A stretch of DNA of 64,000 bases from an uncultured Tidjanibacter sp. (GTDB taxonomy: Bacteria; Bacteroidota; Bacteroidia; Bacteroidales; Rikenellaceae): the NCBI GenBank assembly GCA_947852905.1, contig CANTVF010000002.1:248001-312000 (forward strand). Reading direction: 5' to 3'. A program made the position numbers and the translations under genes. Shown piece after piece: positions 51,812 through 62,196 of the stretch; within the stretch, counting starts at the first letter, position 1; each line of letters starts with the position of its first letter. The notes below the pieces were generated by a model. That model was not told the DNA's origin. It searched no databases and saw only the letters and a list, made by a program, of their open reading frames with translations.

Positions 51812-53152
51812 ATGAATGTTCAGAAATTGATGGCTGACCTGGAGCTCAAACACCCGGGTGAAAACGAGTACCTGCAGGCAGTACGCGAGGTTCTTGAATC
51901 TATCGAGGAGGTTTACAACCAACATCCCGAATTTGAAAAGGCAAAGATCGTAGAGCGTATCGTAGAGCCCGATCGTATCTTCACCTTCCGTGTAACTTGG
52001 GTTGACGACAAGGGCGAAGTTCAGACCAACTTGGGCTACCGCGTTCAGTTCAACAGCGCTATCGGTCCGTACAAGGGCGGTCTGCGTTTCCACAAGGCTG
52101 TTAACCCCTCGATGCTGAAATTCCTCGGTTTCGAACAGACTTTCAAAAACGCCCTCACTACCCTTCCTATGGGCGGTGCAAAAGGCGGTTCCGATTTCGA
52201 CCCGGTAGGTAAATCCGATGCCGAAATCATGCGTTTCTGCCAGGCTTTCATGCAGGAGCTCTGGAACAACATCGGCGTTGACACCGACGTTCCCGCAGGC
52301 GACGTAGGCGTAGGCGGTCGTGAAATCGGTTTCCTCAACGGTATGTATCAGAAACTCGCCCGCAAATACCACACCGGCGTTCTTACCGGTAAAGGTATGA
52401 CTTGGGGTGGTTCTATCCTCCGTCCGGAAGCTACCGGTTACGGCGCACTCTACTTCGTACAGCACATGCTCCACTTGGCAGGCAAAGATATCAAAGGCGC
52501 TACCGTAGCTATCTCCGGTTTCGGTAACGTTGCTTGGGGTGCTGCCAAGAAAGCTACCGAACTCGGTGCGAAAGTTATCGCAATTTCGGGTCCCGACGGC
52601 GTTATCTACAACCCGAACGGCATGAACGACGAGAAGATCAACTATATGCTCGAACTCCGTTCGTCGAACCGCAACATCGTTGCTCCGTTCGCTGAGAAAT
52701 TCTCGGACGCTACCTTTACCCCCGGCAAGAAAGCTTGGAGCGTAAAATGCGATATCGCACTTCCTTGCGCATTCCAGAACGAGCTTAACGGCGACGACGC
52801 TGCCGAACTTCTCAAGAACGGTACTTGGTGCTGCGCAGAGGTTTCCAACATGGGTTGTACTCCGGAAGCCATCCACGCATTCCAGAAAGCAGGTATCCTC
52901 TTCGCTCCGGGTAAGGCTGTCAACGCCGGCGGTGTAGCTACTTCGGGTCTGGAAATGACTCAGAACTGCATGCACCTTTCATGGTCGGGCCAAGAAGTGG
53001 ACGAAAGACTCCACTCTATCATGGCCAGCATCCACGAGGCTTGCGTTACCTACGGTAAGGAAGCTAACGGTTACATCAACTACGTTAAGGGTGCCAACGT
53101 TGCAGGCTTCATGAAAGTCGCTCAGGCAATGCTCGAACAGGGTATCATCTAA
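51812..53152 (+). CDS. gdhA: NADP-specific glutamate dehydrogenase
   Basis: 446 aa; QTNLGYRVQFNSAIGPYKGGLRFH, PMGGAKGGSDFDPVGKSD. Confidence 0.98.
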   Translation: MNVQKLMADLELKHPGENEYLQAVREVLESIEEVYNQHPEFEKAKIVERIVEPDRIFTFRVTWVDDKGEVQTNLGYRVQFNSAIGPYKGGLRFHKAVNPSMLKFLGFEQTFKNALTTLPMGGAKGGSDFDPVGKSDAEIMRFCQAFMQELWNNIGVDTDVPAGDVGVGGREIGFLNGMYQKLARKYHTGVLTGKGMTWGGSILRPEATGYGALYFVQHMLHLAGKDIKGATVAISGFGNVAWGAAKKATELGAKVIAISGPDGVIYNPNGMNDEKINYMLELRSSNRNIVAPFAEKFSDATFTPGKKAWSVKCDIALPCAFQNELNGDDAAELLKNGTWCCAEVSNMGCTPEAIHAFQKAGILFAPGKAVNAGGVATSGLEMTQNCMHLSWSGQEVDERLHSIMASIHEACVTYGKEANGYINYVKGANVAGFMKVAQAMLEQGII

Positions 53153-53198
53153 TCGAAGACGATATTCCAGTCCTTAAGGACAACATATCACTTAAAAA

Positions 53199-53230
53199 CA
53201 CCCGGCGGGAATTTCCTCGCCGGGTGTTTT
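53199..53230 (+). terminator. Terminator after gdhA
   Basis: ACACCCGGCG ggaatttcct CGCCGGGTGT + TTTGTTTT. Confidence 0.88.
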
Positions 53231-53436
53231 GTTTTCACACTTGCACACAACAGTTACGGCAAACACCAAATCGAACAACTTTATAGAAAGCCCAGACAGC
53301 ACTTAAATACCCGACCGTAGCACACTCATGCATTCTACGAACAGGCGGAGCTACGCAACCACCCACATGCGAAACCGCAAGCAAAACAAAGGGGCTGATT
53401 TTTTATCAGCCCCTTATTACATAACCGCATAAGCAA

Positions 53437-54816
53437 TCATATAACCTTGATCTCGTCCGGACGACGCTTCATCTTGCGTACCTGAAAAAACAGCAGCGTA
53501 CCTGCAAGCAGCGACGCCAGCGTATCGGCTATAGGCATACTTATCCATACACCTGCGGTACCGTATATCCCCGGCAGTATCGCGAGCAACGGCAGCAAAA
53601 ACAGCAGCTGTCTCGTCATCGAAAGCAATATGGCCTTCTGCGGCTTGCCTATATACTGGAAGAAACCGGAGGAAACTATCTGGAAACCTACTATAGGGAA
53701 TACCATGAGCGTAACCCTCAACCCCTGACGCGCCACGGCAAGCAACGTTTCGTCGTCGGTAAACAACCCGGCAACTATGTTGGGGAAGAAATGGCCGAGT
53801 ATGAATCCGGTAGTCGTAACGCAAACGGCGCATATCACCGTCAGTTTCAACGCCCTCAAAACTCGATCGAACTGACGTGCTCCATAGTTGTATCCAACGA
53901 TAGGCTGCATACCCTGATTCAGACCGTTGACTATCATCACGAACAACATCACCACACGATTAACTATACCGTAGGCTCCTATGGATATATCGCCGCCGGT
54001 ACGCTTGAGCGCCGTATTGATGAATATGACCACAATGCTGGCGCATACGTTCAACAGAAACGGAGCGAGACCTATGGACAACACCTTGCGTATTATGACC
54101 GGAACGAATCTGAAAGTGCCTTTCTTGAGATAAAGGAAATTCTTCTTGTTCAGGAAGTGGGCGAACTCCAGACATAGCGCCACACTCTGCCCTATGACAG
54201 TAGCCAATGCCGACCCCTTGACTCCCCAACCGAACCCGAATATGAATATGGGATTCAGGCACACGATCACGAGAACGGCGGTAAGCATTATCGCCATGGC
54301 TTTCTTCGGATACCCAGACGCCCTCAACACTTCGTTCATACCCATGAAAAGGTGGGTAATTACGTTACCGCACAATATGATGCGCATGAAATCGCGCGAA
54401 TAGGGTATGGTCTGCTCGCTCGCACCGAAAAAATAAAGTATGTCATCGAGGAAAACGAGTCCCAGCACCGAAAGCGTAACGCCTATGACTATATTGAGCA
54501 TTACGGCGTTGCTCAGGATAAGAAACGCGCGCTGCTTGTTGCCCTGTCCTAATCTTATGGATGTAAGCGAAGAGGCTCCCACACCGACGAGCGATCCGAA
54601 AGCCGCCGTAAGGTTCATCAGAGGCATGGCGATAGCCAGTCCAGATATGGCCATGGCGCCCACGCCGTGACCTATGAATATACTGTCTATTATATTGTAC
54701 AGCGATGCGGACGACATCGCTATGATAGCCGGCAACGCATAGCGCCGCAGCAATTTGCCGATAGGTTCCGTTCCGAGAAGTTCCGGATTGTTCTGCTGTG
54801 TCTGAACTAAAGCCAT
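53437..54816 (-). CDS. MATE family efflux transporter
   Basis: 459 aa, 12 TM; GVGASSLTSIRLGQGNKQRA; MQPIVGYNYGARQFDRV. Confidence 0.94.
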   Translation of the reverse strand: MALVQTQQNNPELLGTEPIGKLLRRYALPAIIAMSSASLYNIIDSIFIGHGVGAMAISGLAIAMPLMNLTAAFGSLVGVGASSLTSIRLGQGNKQRAFLILSNAVMLNIVIGVTLSVLGLVFLDDILYFFGASEQTIPYSRDFMRIILCGNVITHLFMGMNEVLRASGYPKKAMAIMLTAVLVIVCLNPIFIFGFGWGVKGSALATVIGQSVALCLEFAHFLNKKNFLYLKKGTFRFVPVIIRKVLSIGLAPFLLNVCASIVVIFINTALKRTGGDISIGAYGIVNRVVMLFVMIVNGLNQGMQPIVGYNYGARQFDRVLRALKLTVICAVCVTTTGFILGHFFPNIVAGLFTDDETLLAVARQGLRVTLMVFPIVGFQIVSSGFFQYIGKPQKAILLSMTRQLLFLLPLLAILPGIYGTAGVWISMPIADTLASLLAGTLLFFQVRKMKRRPDEIKVI

Positions 54817-55118
54817 AAATATCGCTCAATAAAAATAATTAACCGAATAATGAAGTCGGATCATCGGGACACCCTACAGACAGGCTCCCTGCGAGACCGG
54901 ATAACGCCGCGTTACGGACGACAGCGTTCGTGCGAAAAAACGGACATGGAACTTCGCAACGTTCCATGCGCGGAAAAAAGTGTTGCAAAGGTACTAAACA
55001 AACGCGATAATTGTGTTGCGACAAATATTTTTATGCAAACGCAACTACAGTATTCCCCAAACACGGGATACCGGAAGAAACCGTTCTCGGCATGAATCGA
55101 TTCAATACAATGATGCAT

Positions 55119-56324
55119 TCACCGCTGTGCGCCTCGCCGTACCGAAAGAGCGAAACACAACGACGCCACGGCGCACACCAGAAATACGATACCGGTCGCA
55201 ACAAGTATATCGCCCATACCAACTATCGGAGATACGAGACCTCCGAATGCGAAACATACGGCTCCCAGCACGGCCGAAGCTCCTCCGGCGTACCGGCGTT
55301 CACTCTCCATAGCCATAGTCGTCGAAAGCGTAAAAGACAGTGCCATGAAGAACAGCAACAGGAATATTATGCTTTCGTAAACCCAGAATCCGCAACCGGA
55401 GCAAAACGCCACCAACAGACATGCAGAAAACACGCACATGCCAATGCAGCTCACAAGCACGCCGTTCTCCTGCTTGCGGAATTTCAGGGACAACGGAGCC
55501 GCAGCCATGATAGCCAATGCATTGACGGCAAATATTATACTGAAGGCGAGCGGAGAGAATCCGTAATGCTGCTGCACGATGAACGGCGACGACGCGATAT
55601 TCGCGAACAATATTCCCTGTGCAAACCCGAGTTGCAATACGATATACATGAATCTTCGGTTACGCAATATGGCACCGAAGTTACCGAACGTCTGCACCCA
55701 GCCCTGGCCGGTACGCCTGCTCGCCGGTAAGGATTCCCTGAACAACATGGCGCCGCCCAGAAGCAACACACCCAGTCCGAGAAGTATTCCGAATATGCCG
55801 CGCCAGCCTATAACGTCCGTCAGTACGCCACCGAGAACGGGAGCGGCTACGGGCGCTATTCCGTTTATCATGCCGATAATCGCGAGTATGCCGGCAAGCC
55901 TCCGTCCGTGATAGCGGTCTATGGCAACGGACCTAGATATGACGATGCCGCCCGCGGCACCTATACCCTGAAAAAATCTCATTACGAGAAAAACATATAT
56001 ATTCGGAGCGAACATACATACGACGGTGGACAATGCGAACAGCATCAGCGAAGCGAGCAACAGAGGCCTGCGGCCGGACTTGTCACTCAACGGACCGAAA
56101 AACAGCTGTCCGAGCGCCAGTCCTATCATGCTGGTAGTCAGACCGAGCTGTACCATGGACTGCGACGTGCCGAAATATCCTGTCATGGAAGGCAGCGTCG
56201 GAAGATACATGTCGGTAACAAGCGGCCCGAAAGCCGTAAGGAAACCGAGGAAAACGATCAGAAAACCGTTATAACGCTCCGCAGAACGACGGGCGGAAGA
56301 ATAAGTGCAGTAACCTGAAATCAT
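55119..56324 (-). CDS. Bcr/CflA-type multidrug MFS transporter
   Basis: LTAFGPLVTDMYLPTLPSM; GPLSDKSGRRPLLLASLMLFALST. Confidence 0.94.
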   Translation of the reverse strand: MISGYCTYSSARRSAERYNGFLIVFLGFLTAFGPLVTDMYLPTLPSMTGYFGTSQSMVQLGLTTSMIGLALGQLFFGPLSDKSGRRPLLLASLMLFALSTVVCMFAPNIYVFLVMRFFQGIGAAGGIVISRSVAIDRYHGRRLAGILAIIGMINGIAPVAAPVLGGVLTDVIGWRGIFGILLGLGVLLLGGAMLFRESLPASRRTGQGWVQTFGNFGAILRNRRFMYIVLQLGFAQGILFANIASSPFIVQQHYGFSPLAFSIIFAVNALAIMAAAPLSLKFRKQENGVLVSCIGMCVFSACLLVAFCSGCGFWVYESIIFLLLFFMALSFTLSTTMAMESERRYAGGASAVLGAVCFAFGGLVSPIVGMGDILVATGIVFLVCAVASLCFALSVRRGAQR

Positions 56325-56466
56325 ACTATATATTTTTTACCCCGCAAAGTTACTCCGGATATATCCTGCGACACCGGACATATTTACAGAAAAACATTTC
56401 ATTTTAGGAACAATCATAGGTACGACATTCCCAAAAATGCCATATTTTTGTATAAAAACGGAGCAT

Positions 56467-57315
56467 ATGCAATCAAACACCACGACAGGCCCGACTGCCC
56501 TGTCTTATACCGAACGATTTCCGGCAGAGACGTATCTTTACCCGGCAAGTCTCGGATACGGCATCAATATTATATGCACTCTCGGCAAGGCAGAGATTTC
56601 CACTGGCATAAAACGATACCGCCTCGCACCAGGCACGCAATTTCTACTCCTGCCAGGCGAGGTATTCCACATCACTGACTACACGGACGATTTCCGCGCC
56701 CGCGCGTTTTTCTTTTCCGAAGACCTGTTCCATGAAGCGGCCGTTCCCATAGAATCGGAATACATACATTACCTGCATGACGAACCTCTGTTCGTCCACA
56801 CAGCCGACAGCCGCACGCTGAGGAATGCAGAACAGTGGCTCGATATGGCACACATGCTGTGCGAAGAGAAAAGCGACGCTTATGACCGTTTAGCCCATCA
56901 CAATTTCATTCAGGGTTTTCTGATCAGCATCTGCCGAAGCATAACTTTGGGAAATGGAAACGCAGGCTCTACACGCAAGGAACAGCTGTTCCGTCATTTC
57001 ATTTCCCTTGTACGCGGCTATTGCCGCGAACATCACGATGCCGGATTCTACGCCGACAAACTCTGCATATCGCTGCGCCACCTGCGCACCATAACGGGCG
57101 ACCTGACTTCAGGCAAAAGTCCCAAACAACTGATAGACGAACAACTCGTTGCCGAAATCAAGGCACTTCTACACACCTCCGACCTCTCCGTAACGGAGAT
57201 AGCATACCGTATGAACTTCCCGGACCAGTCCTATCTGAGCCGTTTTTTCAAACGCCATACCGGCGTGTCGCCGTACAACTACAGAGCCATGTGCCGCAAC
57301 AGGCAACAACGGTAA
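56467..57315 (+). CDS. AraC family transcriptional regulator
   Basis: C-terminal HTH: LCISLRHLRTITGDLTSGKSPKQLIDEQLVAEIKALLHTSDLSVTEIAYRMNFPDQSYLSRFFKRHTGVSPYNYR; divergent from MFS gene; start 56437 possible. Confidence 0.94.
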   Translation: MQSNTTTGPTALSYTERFPAETYLYPASLGYGINIICTLGKAEISTGIKRYRLAPGTQFLLLPGEVFHITDYTDDFRARAFFFSEDLFHEAAVPIESEYIHYLHDEPLFVHTADSRTLRNAEQWLDMAHMLCEEKSDAYDRLAHHNFIQGFLISICRSITLGNGNAGSTRKEQLFRHFISLVRGYCREHHDAGFYADKLCISLRHLRTITGDLTSGKSPKQLIDEQLVAEIKALLHTSDLSVTEIAYRMNFPDQSYLSRFFKRHTGVSPYNYRAMCRNRQQR

Positions 57316-57429
57316 AAATACGACCGGACGATACCGGCTCAACATGCCGCGCACACGACATAACGGCCGGAAATTCCCCAAACCCCTGCCGACCTAACGA
57401 CCGGGTACAATGCTCTCAATTAATAAAAT

Positions 57430-58014
57430 CTAAAGGATGTCGCTGTCCACGATAAGTTTGCACAACTGTTCGCGGGCACGGTGTATCTGCGTCTTCACGG
57501 TACCCAGAGGCAGTCCGAGTTCGGCGGCTATCTCCTCGTAGGAATACTCCTTGAAAAAACGCAGTTCTACGAGACGCCTGTATCGCGGCGACAGTTTTTC
57601 CATTCTTTCGGCGAGCTGAGCACCGCGCTGACCGTTTATGAAACGTTCTTCGGGAGAAGCCTCGTAAGACGGAGGATTCACAGTCACGCCGCCCGCACCG
57701 GCAGTAGTGTTTATCGGTATATCGTCGCGACGTTTGCGGACATAATCCACGAACGTATTGCGTGCTATGGTATAGATCCATTGCCCGAACGTAAACGTCG
57801 CATCGTACTTGTCGAGATTCAGGAATACCTTGACGAAAGTCTCCTGCAACAGATCGTCAGCATCGTCTCCGTTACCGCCCGTTCTGGTCAGGTAAAGTTT
57901 GCGTATCCCGTCCCTGTAACGGTTGAACAGGGTCTCGAAAGCCGCCGCGTCTCCGTCATCAGCCAGCATTACGAGCTGCTGGTCGGTAAGGATTATATAG
58001 TTGTCTATCTCCAT
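57430..58014 (-). CDS. ECF-type RNA polymerase sigma factor
   Basis: sigma2 DADDLLQETFVKVFLNLDKY; sigma4 LVELRFFKEYSYEEIAAELGLPLGTVKTQIHRAREQL. Confidence 0.95.
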   Translation of the reverse strand: MEIDNYIILTDQQLVMLADDGDAAAFETLFNRYRDGIRKLYLTRTGGNGDDADDLLQETFVKVFLNLDKYDATFTFGQWIYTIARNTFVDYVRKRRDDIPINTTAGAGGVTVNPPSYEASPEERFINGQRGAQLAERMEKLSPRYRRLVELRFFKEYSYEEIAAELGLPLGTVKTQIHRAREQLCKLIVDSDIL

Positions 58015-59165
58015 AGCCCCGGCGAACGTCTGATACGGCGGTCTACCGCCATGAATGCTTCGTAGAAAGGCGAAACCAGATCGTACAGCAACGATATGCC
58101 CACAAGTCCCGGCTCCGAGAGGCGCAACGTGATACGCCTCATTTCCAGCAATACAATTCCCTCCCTCAGTACGAAAAGGGCTGCCGCGAATACGGCCAGC
58201 TCAGGCGGCAACAATACGGCGACGGTCGCCGCGGATGCGAAAAACAGAAACCGGCTCCACAACTCCGCGCCTACGTAACGTTTAACGCGACAAGGATAAT
58301 ACCGGAAAGTATTGCTGTAAAACTTACGCAGCGTATACCACCATTTAAGTCCGCCCCACGCCTTTTGCCTGACGAGCGAATTGGGAGATACCACGACAGC
58401 CACCCTCGCCGACGATACTATCTTCTGAATGAAAAGGTCGTCCTCGCCGGCGTTCATATTCAGATGATTGAAACCGCCGTTATCGAAATATACGCGCTTG
58501 GTAAATCCCATATTCTGCATTATTCCCCTGTAAGGTTCGCCGCGCATGGCTGCACTTATCCACCTCATTGCCCTGCCCATGCGCCCCATACGGATCATGC
58601 GGTTGGCCAGTCCGGGCGCCTGCTCCATGCCGCAGTACCCTATCACGACGTCGGCATCGGCGAATCCGCGCGCCATGCGTCCCGCCCACTGCGCCGAGGC
58701 CGGACGGCTGTCGGCCGTCGTAACTATTATATTTTCGTATCGGGCCGCCTTTATAGCTACGTTCAACGCCATCTTATTGCTTATCGGAAACCGCACGTCA
58801 CGCACCATACGCGTAACCGAGAAACGCGGATTGTGTTCGGCGACCAGCATCAACGCCTCACCGAACTCAACGTCGCCGGAGAGATCCGTAACCACTACTT
58901 CCATAGCATCGTACTCCTGCGACAGCAACACCGGCAATGTCTCCTCCAGAAAGGCGTAATCCACCTCGTGCAACACCACGACCACGGAAACTGGCGGACG
59001 AAGTTCCCCCGTCGGAGCGTTACGATAGGAAGGGATTCGGCCGTAACGTACAGTCCAATACCATAGCTGTATGAAAAACACCGCTATCAGAAGCGCCAAC
59101 AACGCAATCCCCCACACGCCGCACACCTGCAACATGTACTCGTATGCCGAAAAAAGATTGTCCAT
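58005..59165 (-). CDS. Glycosyltransferase family 2, membrane-associated
   Basis: PPVSVVVVLHEVDYAFLEETLPVLLSQEYDAMEVVVTD; C-terminal TM segments; overlaps sigma factor gene by 10 bp. Confidence 0.88.
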   Translation of the reverse strand: MDNLFSAYEYMLQVCGVWGIALLALLIAVFFIQLWYWTVRYGRIPSYRNAPTGELRPPVSVVVVLHEVDYAFLEETLPVLLSQEYDAMEVVVTDLSGDVEFGEALMLVAEHNPRFSVTRMVRDVRFPISNKMALNVAIKAARYENIIVTTADSRPASAQWAGRMARGFADADVVIGYCGMEQAPGLANRMIRMGRMGRAMRWISAAMRGEPYRGIMQNMGFTKRVYFDNGGFNHLNMNAGEDDLFIQKIVSSARVAVVVSPNSLVRQKAWGGLKWWYTLRKFYSNTFRYYPCRVKRYVGAELWSRFLFFASAATVAVLLPPELAVFAAALFVLREGIVLLEMRRITLRLSEPGLVGISLLYDLVSPFYEAFMAVDRRIRRSPGLWR

Positions 59166-59564
59166 AAATATTTATTTTAAAGGCGTTCCCGAACTCAACC
59201 GACGACATCGCACGTCCGAAACCGAGCTCCGCGACCTTTGGAAATACAAAGGTAACGTTTTATCCGTTAGATGCCGTCCCGACGTAAACATAACGTTCCG
59301 CACTACCGTGCGGGCACATCGGGAAGCTATGCAAACGTCATGCAGTTTCAGTGAAAACCGCTGCGATAATTCTCATATACGACTCGGCATCGGGAAAAAC
59401 ATACCGACACGGAGGCGACAAAACAACTGCTGCACCCGATATCGTGAACCGCCCCGTATCCGCAACAGCCACACCGAACCCTATGTACGGCCAATATGCC
59501 GGCACAAACCAATTCGCAGGAAATAATTACCTTTGTGACAAACAATATTCCACCCCGTAAAAAT

Positions 59565-61148
59565 ATGCCTGTTACAGTTACTCTGTCGCTATCGCCCAAA
59601 CAGGCGTCCGACGAAAAGACATACGTTTCGGCAGCCGCCCGTCTCGCTGGCGTGCCGACCGAGCACATAGCATTGGCACGACTGGTAAAACGCTCGGTAG
59701 ACGCCAGAGGCCGTAATGTCAAGGTAAACCTTACGCTCGAACTGTATACCGACGAACACGAAGTTCCCGGCGAAGTACATTTCGATTATCCAGACGTCAG
59801 CGGCCGCGAAGAGGTAATAATAGTGGGAGGCGGCCCGGCGGGACTCTTCTGCGCGCTGCGACTGATAGAGTCCGGTTTCCGTCCCATAATATTGGAAAGG
59901 GGCAAGGAAGTGTCAGAACGCAAACGCGACGTGGCCGCACTGAACCGTAACGGCCGCCTCGACCCCGACTCCAATTATGCGTTCGGAGAAGGCGGCGCAG
60001 GCACGTTCTCCGACGGCAAACTGTTCACGCGCAGCAAGAAACGCGGCGATTACAACAAAGCCCTGCAAACGCTCGTATTCCACGGAGCCGATCCGGCCAT
60101 ATTATACGAAGCCCACCCCCATATAGGCACCGACAAACTGCCCGGCATCATGACCGCCATACGTCGCACGATAACCTCATGCGGCGGAGAAGTGCTCTTC
60201 GGTCGCCGCGTCACCGGACTGACCATACGCGACGGCGCTGTAACGGGGGCAGTATGCGGCGACGAACGGTTTACGGCACGCAATGTGGTGCTGGCCACCG
60301 GCCACTCCGCCAACGACATATACCATATGCTGCATGAAAGCGGCATATTGCTCGAGGCCAAGGCATTCGCCATGGGCGTACGCGTGGAACACCCGCAGGC
60401 ACTGATAGATGAAATACAATATCACGGTATAGGCCGTGAATATCTGCCCGCCGCGGCATATTCGCTCACGGCGCAGGTCGGCGGCAGGGGCGTGTACTCT
60501 TTCTGCATGTGTCCCGGCGGCGTCATAGTCCCGGCCATGACAGACAGCCGCGAAAGCGTGGTCAACGGCATGTCCTCTTCAGGCCGTAACTCCCGATGGG
60601 CCAACTCCGGCATAGTGACCGAAATAAGGCTCTCTGACTACGCACATCTGACCGAACGGTGGGGCGTATTGGCCGGACTCAGATACCGCGAAGAACTGGA
60701 ACATGCGGCACGAGCCTACGGAGGGCCGGCGCAGACGGCTCCGGCGCAAAGGCTCACCGACTTCGTGAACGGACGTATGTCTCAAAGCCTGCCTCCCTCA
60801 TCGTACGTACCGGGCAGGCACGCATCGCGGCTCGACGAGTGGTTACCGGAACTCATCTCATCGTCGCTGCGAGAAGGCTTCCGCATATTCGGACGCAGGA
60901 TGCACGGATTCCTGACCGACGAAGCACAGATAGTAGGCGTCGAGTCCCGCACCTCGTCGCCTGTACGCATACCGCGCGACAAGGAGAGTCTCATGCACCC
61001 GCAGATCGCCGGACTCTATCCGGCTGGAGAAGGCGCCGGATATGCCGGCGGTATCATCTCCGCGGCGCTCGACGGCGAACGAATCGCAGAAGCCATAGCC
61101 CGCCGCAACCGACACGTAACAGAAAACACAACGAGCATCCGCAAATAA
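59565..61148 (+). CDS. FAD-dependent oxidoreductase (NAD(P)/FAD-binding)
   Basis: VIIVGGGPAGLFCALRLIESGFRPIILERGKEVSERKRDVAALN; FGEGGAGTFSDGKL; internal start MPVTVTLSLSPKQ. Confidence 0.92.
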   Translation: MPVTVTLSLSPKQASDEKTYVSAAARLAGVPTEHIALARLVKRSVDARGRNVKVNLTLELYTDEHEVPGEVHFDYPDVSGREEVIIVGGGPAGLFCALRLIESGFRPIILERGKEVSERKRDVAALNRNGRLDPDSNYAFGEGGAGTFSDGKLFTRSKKRGDYNKALQTLVFHGADPAILYEAHPHIGTDKLPGIMTAIRRTITSCGGEVLFGRRVTGLTIRDGAVTGAVCGDERFTARNVVLATGHSANDIYHMLHESGILLEAKAFAMGVRVEHPQALIDEIQYHGIGREYLPAAAYSLTAQVGGRGVYSFCMCPGGVIVPAMTDSRESVVNGMSSSGRNSRWANSGIVTEIRLSDYAHLTERWGVLAGLRYREELEHAARAYGGPAQTAPAQRLTDFVNGRMSQSLPPSSYVPGRHASRLDEWLPELISSSLREGFRIFGRRMHGFLTDEAQIVGVESRTSSPVRIPRDKESLMHPQIAGLYPAGEGAGYAGGIISAALDGERIAEAIARRNRHVTENTTSIRK

Positions 61149-61168
61149 ATGCCGTAAAAATTCCTACT

Positions 61169-61792
61169 ATGGAACTCATAGAAAAATATTTCGGCGAGTC
61201 TCTCTCGCCGCTGCAAAGGGAACGGTTCGCAGCGTTAAGAGAACTCTACGCACAGTGGAACGCCAAGATCAACGTCATCTCGCGCAAGGATTTCGACAGC
61301 CTTTATCTCAAACACGTGCTGCATTCGCTCGCCATTGCGAAACTGTGCAGCTTCGAGGCCGGAGCGAGAATCTGCGACGTCGGCACCGGCGGAGGATTCC
61401 CGGCCGTACCGCTGGCCATCATGTTTCCGCAGGCGCATTTTACCGCGGTGGACTCCATAGGCAAGAAGATCACAGTAGTACGCGAAGTGGGCGCCGCTCT
61501 CGGATTGGAAAATCTGACACCTGTAAACGGCCGCGTAGAGGCATTGCCCGGCAGGTTCGACTATGCTGTAAGCCGCGCCGTAACCGACATGTCGGAACTC
61601 ATGAGATGGGTCTGGGGAAAAATAGAACGGGGGCAACGCGGCTCGCTGCCGAACGGTATCATAGTATTGAAAGGCGGTCAGTTGGCCGAAGAGCTGGCAG
61701 CCGCAGGCAAAAAATTCTCCGTTTTCGAAATATCGCAGTTTTTCGAAGAGGAGTTTTTCGACACGAAAAAGATAGTTTATCTCGCGAAATAG
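61169..61792 (+). CDS. rsmG: 16S rRNA (guanine527-N7)-methyltransferase RsmG
   Basis: MELIEKYFGESLSPLQRERFAALRELYAQWNAKINVISRKD; ICDVGTGGGFPAVPLAIMFP. Confidence 0.97.
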   Translation: MELIEKYFGESLSPLQRERFAALRELYAQWNAKINVISRKDFDSLYLKHVLHSLAIAKLCSFEAGARICDVGTGGGFPAVPLAIMFPQAHFTAVDSIGKKITVVREVGAALGLENLTPVNGRVEALPGRFDYAVSRAVTDMSELMRWVWGKIERGQRGSLPNGIIVLKGGQLAEELAAAGKKFSVFEISQFFEEEFFDTKKIVYLAK

Positions 61793-61836
61793 AACGGCGA
61801 CATGTCGGAACAGAGATAATTTTTGGAGACAAACCT

Positions 61837-61866
61837 TTTGTAAATCGTAAAAAAGATTTACCTTTG
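61837..61866 (+). promoter_or_regulatory. rpmH promoter, Bacteroidota consensus
   Basis: TTTG (61837-61840), 18-nt spacer, TACCTTTG (61859-61866). Confidence 0.8.
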
Positions 61867-61915
61867 CGCTCTGCAAAGTATGAATAATCAAGAACAACAA
61901 AAATATAAATAGACA

Positions 61916-62071
61916 ATGAAAAGGACTTTCCAACCCTCACGCCGCAAGAGGATCAACAAACACGGTTTCCGTCAGAGAATGGCGACCGTCAACGGCCGTA
62001 AGGTTCTCGCAGCCCGCCGTGCAAAAGGCCGCAAGAAACTTACCGTATCGGACGAAACCCGTTTCAAATAG
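61916..62071 (+). CDS. rpmH: 50S ribosomal protein bL34 (51 aa; below ORF-track cutoff)
   Basis: [51 protein letters not shown]. Confidence 0.99.
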   Translation: MKRTFQPSRRKRINKHGFRQRMATVNGRKVLAARRAKGRKKLTVSDETRFK

Positions 62072-62102
62072 TATCCGGTACCGATAACAGCATAGAACTA
62101 TG

Positions 62103-62131
62103 ACAGCCGCCCCATAAAGGCGGCTGTGCTG
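62103..62131 (+). terminator. Terminator after rpmH
   Basis: ACAGCCGCC ccataaa GGCGGCTGTgctgttt. Confidence 0.75.
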
Positions 62132-62196
62132 TTTATCGGCACCCTTTGTCCCATAGCCACTTTTTTAGTACCTTTGGACGCATATTGGCAAACGAC

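Noticed and set aside
51803-52975. 390-aa minus-strand ORF opposite gdhA
   Set aside because: Shadow ORF; long only because of gdhA codon bias.
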